64,000 nt of DNA from Kluyvera genomosp. 3 (GCA_002211745.1 CP022114.1:2202645-2266644); one strand, 5' to 3'. Positions 43,238 through 54,771 are shown, counted from the stretch's first letter. Numbers and translations: made by a program. The notes: generated by a model not told the origin, from the letters alone.

Positions 43238-44154
43238 ATGTTGAAATTTATATTACGTCGCTGTCTGGAAGCGATTCCGACGCTATTTATCCTTATTACG
43301 ATTTCCTTCTTTATGATGCGCCTTGCGCCGGGCAGCCCATTTACGGGTGAGCGTACGCTGCCGCCCGAGGTCATGGCCAACATCGAAGCAAAGTATCACT
43401 TAAATGATCCTATCCTGGTGCAGTACGGTAATTACCTGAAGCAGTTAGCCCACGGTGATTTCGGCCCTCCTTTAAATATAAAGATTATTCCGTTAACGAT
43501 CTGGTCGCAGTGAGCTTCCCGGTGTCGGCAAAATTAGGCGCGGCAGCGTTTCTGCTGGCGGTTATTTTGGGCGTCACGGCTGGCGTGATTGCGGCATTAA
43601 AACAGAACACGAAATGGGACTATGCGGTCATGGGGTAGCAATGACCGGGTGGTTATTCCAGCTTCGTCGTCGCGCCGCTGCTGGTGATGATATTTGCGAT
43701 TACGTTGCACTGGCTGCCCGGCGGCGGCTGGAACGGTGGGGCGCTGAAATTCATGATTCTGCCGATGGTTGCGCTCTCTCTGGCCTATATCGCCAGCATT
43801 GCGCGTATTACCCGTGGCTCGATGATTGAAGTTTTACACTCCAACTTTATTCGTACCGCCCGCGCAAAAGGGTTGCCGATGCGGCGGATTATTTTCCGCC
43901 ACGCGTTAAAACCCGCGCTGCTGCCGGTGCTTTCTTATATGGGGCCTGCCTTCGTCGGTATTATTACCGGTTCGATGGTGATTGAAACCATCTACGGCTT
44001 GCCGGGAATTGGACAGCTGTTCGTTAACGGAGCGCTTAACCGCGATTACTCTCTGGTGCTTAGCCTGACGATTCTGGTTGGCGCATTAACGATCCTGTTT
44101 AACGCGGTGGTAGATGTGCTCTACGCCGTTATTGACCCGAAAATCCGTTATTAA
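43238..44154 (+). CDS. oppB: Oligopeptide permease OppB, four frame breaks
   Basis: Inner-membrane permease with about six segments. Start [20 protein letters not shown]. The EAA loop [19 protein letters not shown] is intact near the C-terminus. Breaks cluster at 43465-43500 and 43630-43660; restoring four bases joins [23 protein letters not shown] and [17 protein letters not shown] and gives 306 aa. Pairs with OppC. Confidence 0.93.
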
Positions 44155-44168
44155 GGCTGGAGCTCGCT

Positions 44169-45075
44169 ATGATGTTAAGTAAAAAGAACAGCGAGGCGCT
44201 GGAAAGTTTCAGCGAGAAGCTGGAAGTCGAAGGGCGTAGCCTGTGGCAGGATGCGCGCCGACGCTTTATGCATAACCGCGCGGCGGTCACCAGCCTGGTC
44301 GTGCTGGTGCTGATTGCGCTCTTCGTAACGCTGGCGCCGATGCTATCGCAGTTTTCCTACTTCGATACCGACTGGGGCATGATGTCCAACGCGCCAGATA
44401 TGGAGTCCGGTCACTATTTTGGCACCGACTCTTCCGGGCGCGATCTGCTGGTGCGAGTGGCAATCGGCGGACGTATCTCGCTGATGGTCGGTATTGCTGC
44501 CGCGCTGGTGGCCGTCATCGTGGGACGTTGTACGGTTCGCTCTCTGGCTATCTGGGCGGCAAAGTTGACTCGGTGATGATGCGTCTGCTGGAAATCCTCA
44601 ACTCCTTCCGTTCATGTTCTTCGTCATTTTGCTGGTGACCTTCTTCGGGCAAAACATCCTGTTGATTTTCGTCGCCATCGGGATGGTTTCCTGGCTGGAT
44701 ATGGCGCGTATCGTGCGCGGTCAGACGCTTAGCCTGAAACGTAAAGAGTTTATTGAGGCGGCTCAGGTCGGCGGTGTCTCTACCGCGAGCATCGTTGTCC
44801 GCCATATCGTGCCGAACGTACTCGGGGTCGTGGTGGTTTACGCCTCTCTGTTGGTGCCTAGCATGATTCTGTTTGAATCCTTCCTGAGCTTCCTAGGTCT
44901 GGGGACACAAGAGCCGCTGAGCAGTTGGGGAGCGCTGTTAAGCGATGGCGCTAACTCGATGGAAGTGTCGCCGTGGCTGCTGCTGTTCCCGGCTGGATTC
45001 CTGGTCGTGACGCTGTTTTGTTTTAACTTTATCGGCGATGGCCTGCGTGATGCCCTCGACCCGAAAGACCGTTAA
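44169..45075 (+). CDS. oppC: Oligopeptide permease OppC, two frame breaks
   Basis: Second permease subunit. MMLSKKNSEALESF start; N-terminal OppC_N segment (QDARRRFMHNRAAVTSL). EAA-type loop is EAAQVGGVSTASIVVRHIVPN. Missing bases near 44524 (GTGGG(G)ACG, VIVGTLYGSLSGYLGG) and near 44611 (TCC(C)GTT, NSFPFMFFVILL). Corrected length 302 aa, as E. coli. Confidence 0.95.
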
Positions 45076-45086
45076 GGAGTGTTGCC

Positions 45087-46078
45087 ATGAGCATAATTGA
45101 AACGGCAACGACGTCGCAGCGGTTGCTGGACGTAAAAGATCTGCGTGTGACCTTTAAGACGCCTGACGGTGATGTGACCGCCGTTAATGACCTCAACTTC
45201 AGCCTGCGTGCGGGTGAGACGTTGGGATCGTCGGCGAGTCCGGTTCGGGTAAATCGCAAACGGCGTTTGCCCTGATGGGCTATTGGCAAGCAACGGCGGA
45301 TCGGCGGTTCGGCACTGTTTAACGGGAAAGAGATCCTTAACCTGCCGGAGCATGCGCTGAATAAACTGCGTGCCGAGCAGATTTCAATGATTTTCCAGGA
45401 CCCAATGACCTCCCTGAACCCGTACATGCGGGTAGGCGAGCAACTGATGGAAGTGCTGATGCTGCATAAAGGCATGGGCAAGGCCGAAGCGTTTGAAGAG
45501 TCGGTCAAAATGCTGGATGCGGTCAAAATGCCGGAAGCGCGTAAGCGTATGCGAATGTATCCGCACGAGTTTTCCGGCGGTATGCGTCAGCGCGTGATGA
45601 TCGCGATGGCTTTGCTGTGTCGGCCAAAACTGCTGATTGCAGATGAGCCCACCACCGCGCTGGACGTGACCGTTCAGGCGCAGATCATGACACTGTTGAA
45701 CGAACTGAAGCGTGAGTTTAACACCGCAATTATCATGATCACCCACGATCTCGGCGTCGTCGCCGGATCTGCGATAAGGTGCTGGTGATGTACGCAGGCC
45801 GCACGATGGAATATGGCAAAGCGCGCGATGTATTCTATCAGCCTGCGCATCCGTACTCTATTGGTCTGCTGAATGCGGTTCCACGTCTGGACGGTGAAGG
45901 TGAATCGCTGCTGACCATTCCTGGCAACCCGCCAAACCTGTTACGTCTGCCAACCGGCTGCCCGTTCCAGCCTCGCTGTCCGCACGCGATGGAGGTGTGT
46001 AGCAGCGCGCCGCCGCTGGAAGAGTTTGCGCCAGGCCGCTTACGTGCCTGCTTTAAGACCGTGGGGGAACTGGTATGA
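45087..46078 (+). CDS. oppD: Oligopeptide transporter ATPase OppD, four frame breaks
   Basis: ATP-binding subunit. Breaks at 45227-45290 cross the Walker A region (GIVGESGSGKSQTAFALMG when bases are restored) and near 45768 (GVVAGICDKVLVMY). Signature EFSGGMRQRVMIAMAL and Walker B KLLIADEPTTALD are intact. The C-terminal oligopeptide-transporter region has CPFQPRCPHAMEVC with iron-sulfur-type cysteines. About 331 aa, six residues shorter at the N-terminus than E. coli. Stop overlaps oppF ATG. Confidence 0.94.
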
Positions 46079-47077
46079 GCGCCGTGACTGACGAAAGAAA
46101 AGTACTGCTCGAAATCGCGGATTTAAAGGTCCACTTCGAGATTAAAGATGGCAAGCAGTGGTTCTGGCAGCCGCCGAAAACGCTGAAAGCGGTAGATGGC
46201 GTCACGCTTCGACTGTATGAGGGCGAAACGTTAGGGTGGTCGGCGAGTCTGGCTGCGGGAAATCAACCTTTGCGCGAGCCATTATCGGTCTGGTGAAAGC
46301 CACCGACGGTAAAGTGGCCTGGCTGGGGAAAGACCTGCTCGGCATGAAGCCGGATGAGTGGCGCAATGTGCGTAGCGACATTCAGATGATTTTCCAGGAT
46401 CCGCTCGCGTCATTGAACCCACGTATGACTATCGGTGAGATCATTGCCGAGCCGCTGCGCACCTACTACCCGAAAATGCCGCGTCAGGAAGTGCGCGACA
46501 AAGTGAAAACCATGATGATGAAGGTGGGGTTGCTGCCAAACCTCGTCAACCGCTATCCGCATGAGTTTTCCGGCGGCCAGTGCCAGCGTATCGGCATTGC
46601 GCGTGCGCTGATCCTTGAACCGAAACTGATTATCTGTGATGAGCCAGTTTCGGCGCTGGACGTGTCGATTCAGGCGCAGGTGGTCAACCTGCTGCAGCAA
46701 CTACAGCGTGAGATGGGGCTGTCGCTGATTTTCATCGCTCACGATCTGGCGGTAGTGAAACATATCTCCGATCGTGTACTGGTGATGTATCTGGGACATG
46801 CGGTAGAGCTGGGCACCTACGACGAGGTGTACAACAATCCATTGCATCCATACACCAGGGCGTTGATGTCCGCCGTGCCGGTGCCCGATCCCGACCTGGA
46901 GCAGAATAAAACCATTCAGCTTCTGGAGGGCGAACTGCCTTCGCCGATCAACCCGCCGTCAGGCTGTGTATTCCGGACCCGCTGCCCGCTGGCGGGCCAG
47001 AATGTGCGCAAACGCGTCCACTTCTGGAAGGAAGTTTCCGTCACGCCGTTTCCTGTCTCAAGGTTGACCCGTTATAA
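46075..47077 (+). CDS. oppF: Oligopeptide transporter ATPase OppF, two frame breaks
   Basis: Second ATP-binding subunit. One G is missing near 46233 (TTAGGG(G)TGG), restoring LGVVGESGCGKSTFARAI (Walker A). Signature EFSGGQCQRIGIARAL and Walker B KLIICDEPVSALD are intact. A second loss near 46997 (GCGGG(G)CCAG) restores CPLAGPECAQTRPLLEGSFR and the true stop TAA at 47075; the uncorrected frame overruns into the next gene. Corrected length 334 aa. Confidence 0.95.
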
Positions 47078-47084
47078 TCGTCAG

Positions 47085-47112
47085 GGCTGGCAGGTTGCCA
47101 GCCTTATTTTTT
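47085..47112 (+). terminator. terminator after the opp operon
   Basis: GGCTGGCA, loop GGT, TGCCAGCC, then TTATTTTTT; just before the next gene's ribosome-binding site. Confidence 0.85.
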
Positions 47113-47127
47113 ATACGAGGGTTCATC

Positions 47128-47964
47128 GTGACCGGGATTAGCGCTTTGCGCCATCGTCTTTATCATTTCTTATTCGATCAACGCACGCGGACCGGGCGCC
47201 GGTTTGAAGCGCTGTGCGGTTGTTTTGCCTTATTAAGCGTTGTCACTATCTTTATTGAGTCGGGTATCGGTACAACTTACCATCTCACCTACGATGAATG
47301 GCATGCTTTTGTCTGGCTGGAAATTGCCTTTACGCTGGTATTTACGCTGGAGTATTTCCTGCGTCTATTCTGCTGGCCAATCCCGCACGCTACGTTTTCA
47401 GCTTCTGGGATTTATCGACCTGGCCACTATTCTGCCGTTTTACGTGATCATGCTATGGCCTGAAATCGGCGTGGAATATTTGTTTGCCTGGCGAGCGATG
47501 CGTGTGATTCGCGTACTGCGAATTTTGAAGCTGCTCCGGCTGATGCCCGCGCTGAATAGTTTGTGGAGCGCGATCGTTAATTCCCGTCATCAGCTGATTC
47601 TATTCTACGCGTTTATCGGCATCGTAATGGTTGTTGCGGGGGCGCTTATGTACGGAATCGAAGGGCCGGTGAACGGTTTTACGACGCTGAGTACGGCGGT
47701 ATATTGGGCGATTGTGACGGTCACGACGGTGGGTTATGGCGATATTACGCCACATACCGCTGCGGGCAGAATGGTGGCGTCTGTTCTGATTTTAATCGGT
47801 TACTCTGTGATCGCGATTCCGACCGGATTATTACCGCTCAGATGACCAGCGAATTCCAGAAACGTCGTCAGGAACGGGTGTGTCCGCATTGTAAACAGCG
47901 ACACCATGAGCCAACTGCGCGCTATTGCAACGGCTGTGGTACCGCACTGCCTCGGCAACAATAA
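47128..47964 (+). CDS. Voltage-gated potassium channel-like ion transporter with C-terminal zinc ribbon, three frame breaks
   Basis: Six-segment cation channel. The S4-like helix is RAMRVIRVLRILKLLRLM with regularly spaced arginines (about residues 122-139). The selectivity filter is TVTTVGYGDITP (about residue 205). After S6 (VASVLILIGYSVIAIPTGI) the short cytoplasmic tail has CPHCKQRHH...YCNGCGTALP, a CxxC/CxxC zinc ribbon. Breaks near 47382, 47411 and 47824 when restored give about 279 aa. The GTG at 47128 follows GAGG. It occupies the place between opp and cls; not the E. coli Kch, which has an RCK domain. Confidence 0.88.
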
Positions 47965-47973
47965 TTTGCCGAC

Positions 47974-48004
47974 AAAAAAGGGCAGCGTGGCTGCCCTTTT
48001 TTTT
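47974..48004. terminator. bidirectional terminator between ion-channel gene and yciU
   Basis: A tract, AAGGGCAG, loop CGTGG, CTGCCCTT, T tract, between convergent genes. Confidence 0.88.
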
Positions 48005-48005
48005 A

Positions 48006-48368
<363 letters not shown>

Positions 48369-49826
48369 TTACAGTAATGGGCTAAAGAAGTAAAACAGTC
48401 GTTCGGCCAGGCGATGCCAGAATGGTCGTTTCACCCACAGTCGTGCATCCAGCAGACGTGAACGGGAAATATAGTCGTCCTGTACGGCAGCCAGATCGCT
48501 ACCGAATCCGCTGTCGTCTATCACCAACGTGATCTCGAAGTTGAGCCACAGGCTACGCATATCGAGGTTAACCGTCCCGACCAGGCTTAGTTCACCGTCG
48601 ACCAGCACGCTCTTGGTATGCAGCAAGCCCCTTCAAACTGATAGATTTTGACGCCCGCAGCCAGCAGTTCCGTAAAGAAGGCTCGACTGGCCCAGCCAAC
48701 CAGCACCGAGTCATTTTTACGCGGCAAAATGATGCTCACATCAACCCCACGCTGTGCGGCGGTGCAGATAGCGTGCAACAGATCTTCACTCGGAACAAAG
48801 TACGGAGTCGTCATGATCAGGTATTCGCGAGCGGAATACGCCGCGGTGAGCAGTGCCTGATGAATCAGGTCTTCAGGGAAACCAGGCCGGACGCAATCGT
48901 CTGGATGGTATGCCCGCTGGCCTCTTCAAACGGCATGATATTGAGGTCGGGCGTCGGCGGTAAAATGCGTTTGCCGGTCTCAATCTCCCAGTCGCAGGAG
49001 TAAACGATACCCATGCCGGTGGCGATAGGGCCTCCATACGCGCCATCAGGTCAATCCACTGGCCGACTCCGGAGTCTTGCTTAAAGAAACGTGGGTCGAC
49101 CATGTTCATACTGCCGGTGTAGGCAATATAGTTGTCGATCATGATCATTTTACGATGCTGGCGTAAATCCATCCGGCGCAGGAACACACGCATCAGATTA
49201 ACCTTCAGCGCTTCAACAACCTCGATGCCCGCATTGCGCATCATGGCTGCCCAAGGGCTGCGGAAGAAGGCGACGCTGCCTGCGGAGTCCAGCATCAATC
49301 GGCAGTGCACGCCGCGACGGGCAGCGGCCATCAGCGATTCAGCAACCTGATCGGCCATGCCGCCTGGCTGCCAGATATAAAAGACCATCTCGATATTGTG
49401 GCGCGCCAGCTGAATATCGCGAATGATTGCCTGCATCACGTCGTCAGACTCAGTCAATAGCTGTAGCTGATTGCCCTTGAGACCCGCGATACCCTGACGG
49501 CGTTCACATAGCTTAAACAGAGAAGAGGCTACCTGGCTGTTGTCTTCGGCGAAGATATGTTTGCAGGCTTTTAGATTGTTCAACCACTTTGCGGTTGACG
49601 GCCACATCGCGCGCGCGCGTTCCGCGCGGCGTTTTCCAAGGTGTAGTTCACCGAGTGAAAGATAGGCGATGATACCGACCAACGGGAGAATATAAATAAT
49701 CAGCAGCCAGGCCATGGCTGAAGGCACGGCACGTCGCTTCATCAGAATACGTAACGTTACCCCGGCGATTAACAACCAATACCCCAGAATGGCCATCCAA
49801 CTTACTACGGTGTACACGGTTGTCAT
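48369..49826 (-). CDS. clsA: Cardiolipin synthase A, three frame breaks
   Basis: Inner-membrane cardiolipin synthase joining two phosphatidylglycerols. Two N-terminal membrane helices ([34 protein letters not shown]). Two HKD motifs: HRKMIMIDN (about residue 224) and [10 protein letters not shown] (about 404). Breaks near 49028, 48890 and 48628 (GAAGGGG(G)C, FEGGLLHTK) when restored give 486 aa, as E. coli. Start [10 protein letters not shown] at 49826. Confidence 0.95.
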
Positions 49827-49968
49827 ATTTCGAAAATCCTTTTGCTTGCCAGTTGTTAAGAGTTTACGCATCAGAAGAGATCTGGCAAATAAAAACGCAA
49901 CGAGAAACCGCTGGTCAGCCATTTGCAAGGGCTATAATGGGGCGTCTTTTTTAGCAAGAGCGTTAGAA

Positions 49969-50142
49969 ATGAAGCGTAGTAGACCGGAAGTGGGGCGCTG
50001 GCGGATGGTGAGACAAGCCAGTCGTCGCAAAGCGCGTTGGTTAGAAGCACAATCGCGTCGTAATATGCGCATCCACTCCATCAGAAAGTGCCTGGTCGGC
50101 CGGCAGCGAAACTGCCTGTTGTTTGCCATTTACGATCTCTGA
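49969..50142 (+). CDS. yciY: Small basic protein YciY
   Basis: 57-aa, arginine-rich protein MKRSRPEVGRWRMVRQASRR... identical in plan to E. coli YciY. The ATG at 49969 aligns with the known start; a TATAAT box at 49933 suggests its own promoter, divergent from clsA. Function unknown. Ends LLFAIYDL. Confidence 0.92.
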   Translation: MKRSRPEVGRWRMVRQASRRKARWLEAQSRRNMRIHSIRKCLVGRQRNCLLFAIYDL

Positions 50143-50147
50143 TGATT

Positions 50148-50179
50148 AAAAGGGCACCGTCAGGGTGCCCTCTGTTTTT
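50148..50179. terminator. terminator between yciY and yciI
   Basis: AAAGGGCACC, loop GTCA, GGGTGCCCT, then TGTTTTT, between convergent genes. Confidence 0.82.
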
Positions 50180-50197
50180 CAGCCTGCTTAGCGCAAC

Positions 50198-50494
50198 TCA
50201 AAAAACCTTTTTATACGGTTTTACCGAAACCTGCTGGTACACACCAGCCGCGACGTAAGGATCGTCCTGCGCCCAGGACTGAGCTGCTTCCAGCGATTCA
50301 AATTCTGCAATCACCGTTGAACCACTAAAACCTGCCGCGCCCGGATCGTTGCTGTCAACGGCTGGCATTGGCCCGGCGGTCAGCAGACGGCCTTCATCAT
50401 GCAGCAACTGCAAACGAGCCAGATGAGCGGGGCGGACCGAAAGACGTTTTTCAAGAGAGTCGGCGATATCCTGAGCATAAATGACGTAAAGCAC
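50198..50494 (-). CDS. yciI: YciI-like protein
   Basis: 98-aa cytoplasmic protein of the YCII family (ferredoxin-like fold). [20 protein letters not shown] start; conserved His in RPAHLARL (about residue 23) and Asp in WAQDDPYV (about 79), as proposed for the active site. Intact. Substrate not known. Divergent from tonB. Confidence 0.96.
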   Translation of the reverse strand: MLYVIYAQDIADSLEKRLSVRPAHLARLQLLHDEGRLLTAGPMPAVDSNDPGAAGFSGSTVIAEFESLEAAQSWAQDDPYVAAGVYQQVSVKPYKKVF

Positions 50495-50654
50495 GGGCGG
50501 AGCTCCTGTTTAAATAGTTTGCGGATTACGGTAAGACAAAGCGCCAGCGACTGCAATGCAAAGTTTTGTGTGCAGAAAAAGACGTGAAACGTCGCGGTTT
50601 TTTTGACCAGGCGCAGGAGAAAATTGACCGAAGATAAGATGGCTTATTGAATAT

Positions 50655-50673
50655 GATTGCTATTTGCATTTAA
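50655..50673 (+). promoter_or_regulatory. Fur box of tonB
   Basis: GATTGCTATTTGCATTTAA overlaps the expected tonB promoter and is the same as the E. coli tonB Fur-box region, giving iron repression. About 33 bases before the ATG. Confidence 0.75.
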
Positions 50674-50705
50674 AATCGAGTTCTCATTTTTCAACTGTAA
50701 CGACT

Positions 50706-51427
50706 ATGACTGCAATGACCCTTGATTTACCCCGCCGGTTTCCGTGGCCGACGTTGCTCTCTGTTGGCATCCATGGTGCCGTCGTGGCCGGTCTGCTTTA
50801 TACCTCGGTACATCAGGTTATTGAATTGCCCGCTCCCGCGCAGCCGATTACCGTCACGATGGTTGCGCCGGCCGATCTCGAGCCTCCTCAGGCTGTCGCT
50901 CAGCCGCAGCCAGTCGTTGAGCCGGAGCCCGAGCCTGAACCCGCACCGATTCCGGAGGTGCAGCAGGCGCCGGTCGTTATTCACAAACCAAAACCGAAGC
51001 CGAAGCCAAAACCCAAGCCGGTGAAAAAAGTCGAACAGCCGAAGCCTGAAGTAAAGCCGGTTGAATCGCGTCCTCTGTCAACGGTTAATCGTGATGCGCC
51101 GCCGGCGCGTTCGGTTGCCAACAATTTGCCGGGGCAAGCGCGCCGTCGGTTAGCGCGCCTACCGGCCCACGAGCGTTGAATCGTCCGCAGCCGGGTTACC
51201 CATCGCGCGCTCAGGCGCTGCGTATCGAAGGTAAAGTACGGGTGAAATTCGACGTGACCGCCGATGGCCGCGTGGAGAATGTGCAAATCCTCTCAGCGCA
51301 GCCATCCAATATGTTTGAGCGCGATGTTAAAACGGCAATGCGGAAATGGCGTTACGAATCCGGCAAGCCGGGGACGGGGCTGATTATGAATATTGAGTTC
51401 CGCCTGAAAGGCGTTCAGATGAACTAA
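50706..51427 (+). CDS. tonB: Energy-transducing protein TonB, one frame break
   Basis: Carries proton-motive energy from ExbBD to outer-membrane siderophore and B12 receptors. N-terminal anchor with the SxxxH motif ([15 protein letters not shown]), a Pro-Glu stretch ([16 protein letters not shown]), a Pro-Lys stretch ([15 protein letters not shown]) spanning the periplasm, and the C-terminal domain ([20 protein letters not shown]). One G missing near 51132 (CCGGGG(G)CAAGC) restores [17 protein letters not shown]. About 240 aa. Two in-frame ATGs (50706, 50715); [11 protein letters not shown] of Klebsiella supports the first. Confidence 0.94.
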
Positions 51428-51431
51428 GTAA

Positions 51432-51449
51432 AAGCCCCGAAAGGGGCTT
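51432..51449 (+). terminator. hairpin after tonB
   Basis: AAGCCCC, loop GAAA, GGGGCTT, five bases after the tonB stop and just before the convergent yniA stop. T tract is short. Confidence 0.7.
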
Positions 51450-51453
51450 GTCA

Positions 51454-52312
51454 TTATGCGGCCAGAACCTTATCCATTGCCTTTTGCGCAATCACCAGAT
51501 GCTGTCCGCCAAATAGAATCGCCCGGTTAATCAACGTATAGAGCTGATATATCGGCTGGCGCTCAAGAAATCCGGCTGGCAGCGGTGAAATCGACTGATA
51601 GCCGTCGTATATTTGCGGTGGTTGGTCGGGATGCAGCGGCAACATCGCCAGATCACACTCGCGATCCCCCAATAGCAAGCCGGGTCAAAAATGTACGGCC
51701 CGTTTGGCCCAGTGCGCAGTTGTTTGACCAGAGGTCGCCGTGCAGCAGCGAAGGCTGCGGCTGATGCGAACTCAAGCGCTGCTGGATATGATCGACAATC
51801 GCGTCGATATCGCCAAACTCCATGCCTTTTTCTGCGGCCAACTCTAACTGCCAGCCAATTCGCTGCTCGGCAAAAAAATTCGACCAGCGACGTTGCCAGG
51901 CATTGGGCTGTGGGGTGGTGGAAAGGTCGTTGTCAAAATCGAGGCCAAACTGCGGTTGGTCGCTCCACTGATGCAGGTGAGCGAGCTGTTGGCCCAGCAG
52001 GAAGGCATTATGTGCGTCCAGAGGACGGGGCGGCAGATACTCCATCACCAGGAAACTGTAGTCGCGGTCTGTACCCACGACGAACACTTCCGGGACGGTC
52101 ACGGTTTTACTGCGAGAGAGCAGCTCGAGCTGATCGGCCTCCGCGGTAAAAATGGGCAACAATTCACGTTCATCGCACTTCACGAAGAAATCCCGACCGG
52201 CATAACGTATATGCCATGCGGCATGAATTTCTCCGCCGGGCAGTTCAGTACGCAGATCGATTTCGCCACTTCCAAGTTGCTCGCCTAACAGGCTACTGAT
52301 CGCTTGCCACAT
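51454..52312 (-). CDS. yniA: Fructosamine kinase family protein YniA, two frame breaks
   Basis: Ketosamine-3-kinase family (APH fold), thought to phosphorylate fructosamines so they can be removed from glycated proteins or to act on related sugars. ATP/Mg motif LLHGDLWSNN (about residue 195) and WGDRECDLAM (about 218). Near 51676-51692 two bases must be added to join LGPNGPYIFDPACYWGDREC, which also crosses the HxD..DP motif. Corrected length 286 aa, as E. coli. Start MWQAISSLL. Confidence 0.93.
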
Positions 52313-52561
52313 GATGTCTCTCCCATGTTTTCTGCCGTATCATAAGGTTAGCGCATTACTGCTGGGTAAAAATTCGAGCTATACCGCACAACGGGTAAAA
52401 AGAATGTAGATCGCAGAGGCAGGATCGTACTCCCTCTGCTACAGACGTGTGATGACTGCGCTTCGTATGCACCCATTGTTAACCATGGAGTTTGCTTAGC
52501 ATAGCCGATTACGGCGATTTAGCGACCTGCGGGATGCCCGCAGATCCGTTTTCCTGCACAT

Positions 52562-53493
52562 TTAGTGCTGTTGCAGATAAGAATAAATTTTCTGCGTATT
52601 TTCGCGTGAACACAGGCGGGTTCCTTGATTGATCGTGGCGGCACTGCCTGCCGCGACGCCATAGCGCACCATTTCTTCAAGGCTGGCGCCCTCTGCAAGT
52701 TTCAGCGTCATGGCGCCGACCATGCTGTCACCTGCGCCAACGGTGCTCTGGCTTTTGATCGGCGGTGGGACAACCTGCACGCATGAATGCGCGTCAACGG
52801 CCAATGCCCCTGTGCGCCCAAAGAAACCACTACGCGGCGCGCTTTCCCGCTGCGAACGATCTCCTGCGCGGCGTTGCGAACATCATCCGGTTGGTTCAGG
52901 TCCCGCTGAACCAGTGCGCTAAGTTCTTTCTGATTGGGTTTAACCAGCTCGATGTCGCCGATCGCCAGCGCGGCCGCGAGGGCATCGCCGGAGCTATCAA
53001 TAATGCAGCGTAGCCCGTGCTGCTGGGCGGATTTAATCAGGCTGACAAACTGTGTGAGGGAGACTCCTGGCGGCAGACTTCCGCTAATAACCAGCAGAGA
53101 GCCAGAATCGATCTGCGATATGTTGTTTTGCAGCGCTTCCAGTTCATCATCATGCAGCGTGGCGCCTGGCATAACAAAGCGATACTGCTCGCCGCTGGCA
53201 TCAACGTGGACGTGGAGATTCTGCCGCGTCCATTCACGGGATTCGACACTGTTGACGGGAACATGTTCGGCTTGTAGTAACGCCACCAGATGTTCTCCGG
53301 TCGCACCGCCTGCCGGAAAGAGAGCGGTAGCGTTGCCACCCAGAAAGGTAATCGCGCGCGCAACATTAATTCCACCTCCGCCAGGTTCAAAGACAGGAGC
53401 GCTACAACGAAGTTTACCTTCGGGATAAATTTGTGGTGTTTGTGTGGCGCTGTCGAGTGAAGGGGCGAGCGTCAGTGTGTAAATTTTAACCAT
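52562..53493 (-). CDS. pfkB: 6-phosphofructokinase II PfkB, one frame break
   Basis: Minor phosphofructokinase of the PfkB/ribokinase family. N-terminal GGGGINVARAI sugar-binding loop (about residue 38) and C-terminal TVGAGDSMVGAM with the catalytic aspartate (GAGD, about residue 256). One base missing near 52806-52809 restores SLGAQGALAVDAH. About 310 aa. Divergent from ydiY. Ends YSYLQQH. Confidence 0.95.
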
Positions 53494-53808
53494 AGCTATA
53501 ACCTCCCTTTATGAGTAAATAGACTGCTCTGGACACAACCTGGTTTAAGTCTGGCACTTGCCTGATGAGAATGAAAGTAACAACAGCATGATTTTTATAG
53601 AAAAGTGTAAATAACCTCTGACTTTTATTATGAAATAAAATGCGCTTTAAGACGGCTCTTATTCAAAAAATGAAAGACGAATAGCATTGCTATGTTATTC
53701 GTGCCTTTTTATAATTTGTTGCCTTTCTACGGACCACCCCGACGTTGATCCTCGCGAAAGTTTCCGGGACGGAATCGTCTCCTTTTTTGTTGTACGGACT
53801 CATAATAA
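53494..53808. promoter_or_regulatory. pfkB-ydiY divergent intergenic region
   Basis: AT-rich promoter space. A stem ACGAATA ... TATTCGT lies near 53678-53702, followed by TGCCTTTTTAT, so it may be a terminator or the end of a short transcript on the plus strand. No gene is seen. Confidence 0.45.
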
Positions 53809-54565
53809 ATGAAGCTTTTGAAGACAGTACCGGCAGCGGTTGTGCTGCTGGGGGCGTGTTTGCGTCTGCATATGCAACCGCCAGTGATACCGTTTTTACT
53901 GTCATGGATGACCCAACCAGCGCTAAAAAACCTTTTGAAGGTAACGTGAATGCGGGCTACCTCGCACAATCTGGCAATACCAAAAGCTCATCAGCAACCG
54001 CTGATTCAACGCTGACCTGGTACGGAGATACGACGGCATGGTCCCTGTGGGGCAATGCCAGCAATACATCCGCTAACGATGAACGCTCTTCTGAAAAATA
54101 TGCTGTTGGCGGCCGTGGTCGCTATAACATGACGCATGAAGACTACCTGTTTGGCCAGGCTAGCTGGTTAACCGACCGTTATAACGGCTATCACGAGCGT
54201 GATGTCTTTACCGCAGGTTATGGTCGCCAGTTCCTGACCGGGCCGATCCACAGTTTCCGTTTTGAATTTGGTCCCGGTGTTCGTTACGACGAATACACCG
54301 ACGGAAACTCGGAAACACAGGCGCTGGGTTACGCGTCTGCGGCCTATGCATGGAAGATGACCGACACCACTAAATTCACTCAGGGTGTCTCTGTATTGGG
54401 GCCGATGATACGACCGTCAACTCAGAAACCGCGCTAAATGTTGCTATCAATGAGCACTTTGGCCTGAAAGTGGCCTACAACGTGACGTGGAACTCTGAGC
54501 CACCGGAAACGGCACCGAATCACACCGATCGCCGTACTTCTTTGACATTGGGTTATACCATGTAG
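53809..54565 (+). CDS. ydiY: DUF481 outer-membrane-like protein YdiY, two frame breaks
   Basis: 252-aa exported beta-rich protein of the DUF481 family. MKLLKTVPAAVVLLGGVFAS forms a signal peptide once a G is restored near 53853. Conserved core GNVNAGYLAQSGNTKSSS, RYNMTHEDYLFGQASWLTDRYNGY, FEFGPGVRYDEY. A second G near 54403 (TTGGGG(G)CC) joins VLGADDTTVNSETALNVAIN to the end SLTLGYTM. Function unknown; acid-inducible in E. coli. Confidence 0.92.
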
Positions 54566-54748
54566 TCATTTACGGGCCGGAGATAAGCCGGCCTGTATTT
54601 TCAATTTTGCGCGATGTGTTATTATTAAATACGACCGCTGTTTTATTTAATTAAAAATTCATTACCTCCATAATATCTCCACATTTGCCCCTTTCGACAT
54701 AATATTCAATAAATTTGACACGAATAGCTAAATATTTTGACTAGGCAA

Positions 54749-54771
54749 AAGTGTGATCTGGATCTACACTT
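54749..54771 (+). promoter_or_regulatory. CRP-like palindrome upstream of the 81-aa exported protein
   Basis: AAGTGTGATCTGGATC then TACACTT: half sites match the CRP consensus (TGTGA ... TCACA-like) but with one extra base in the centre or right half. A TTGACA hexamer is near 54715. Binding is uncertain. Confidence 0.4.
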
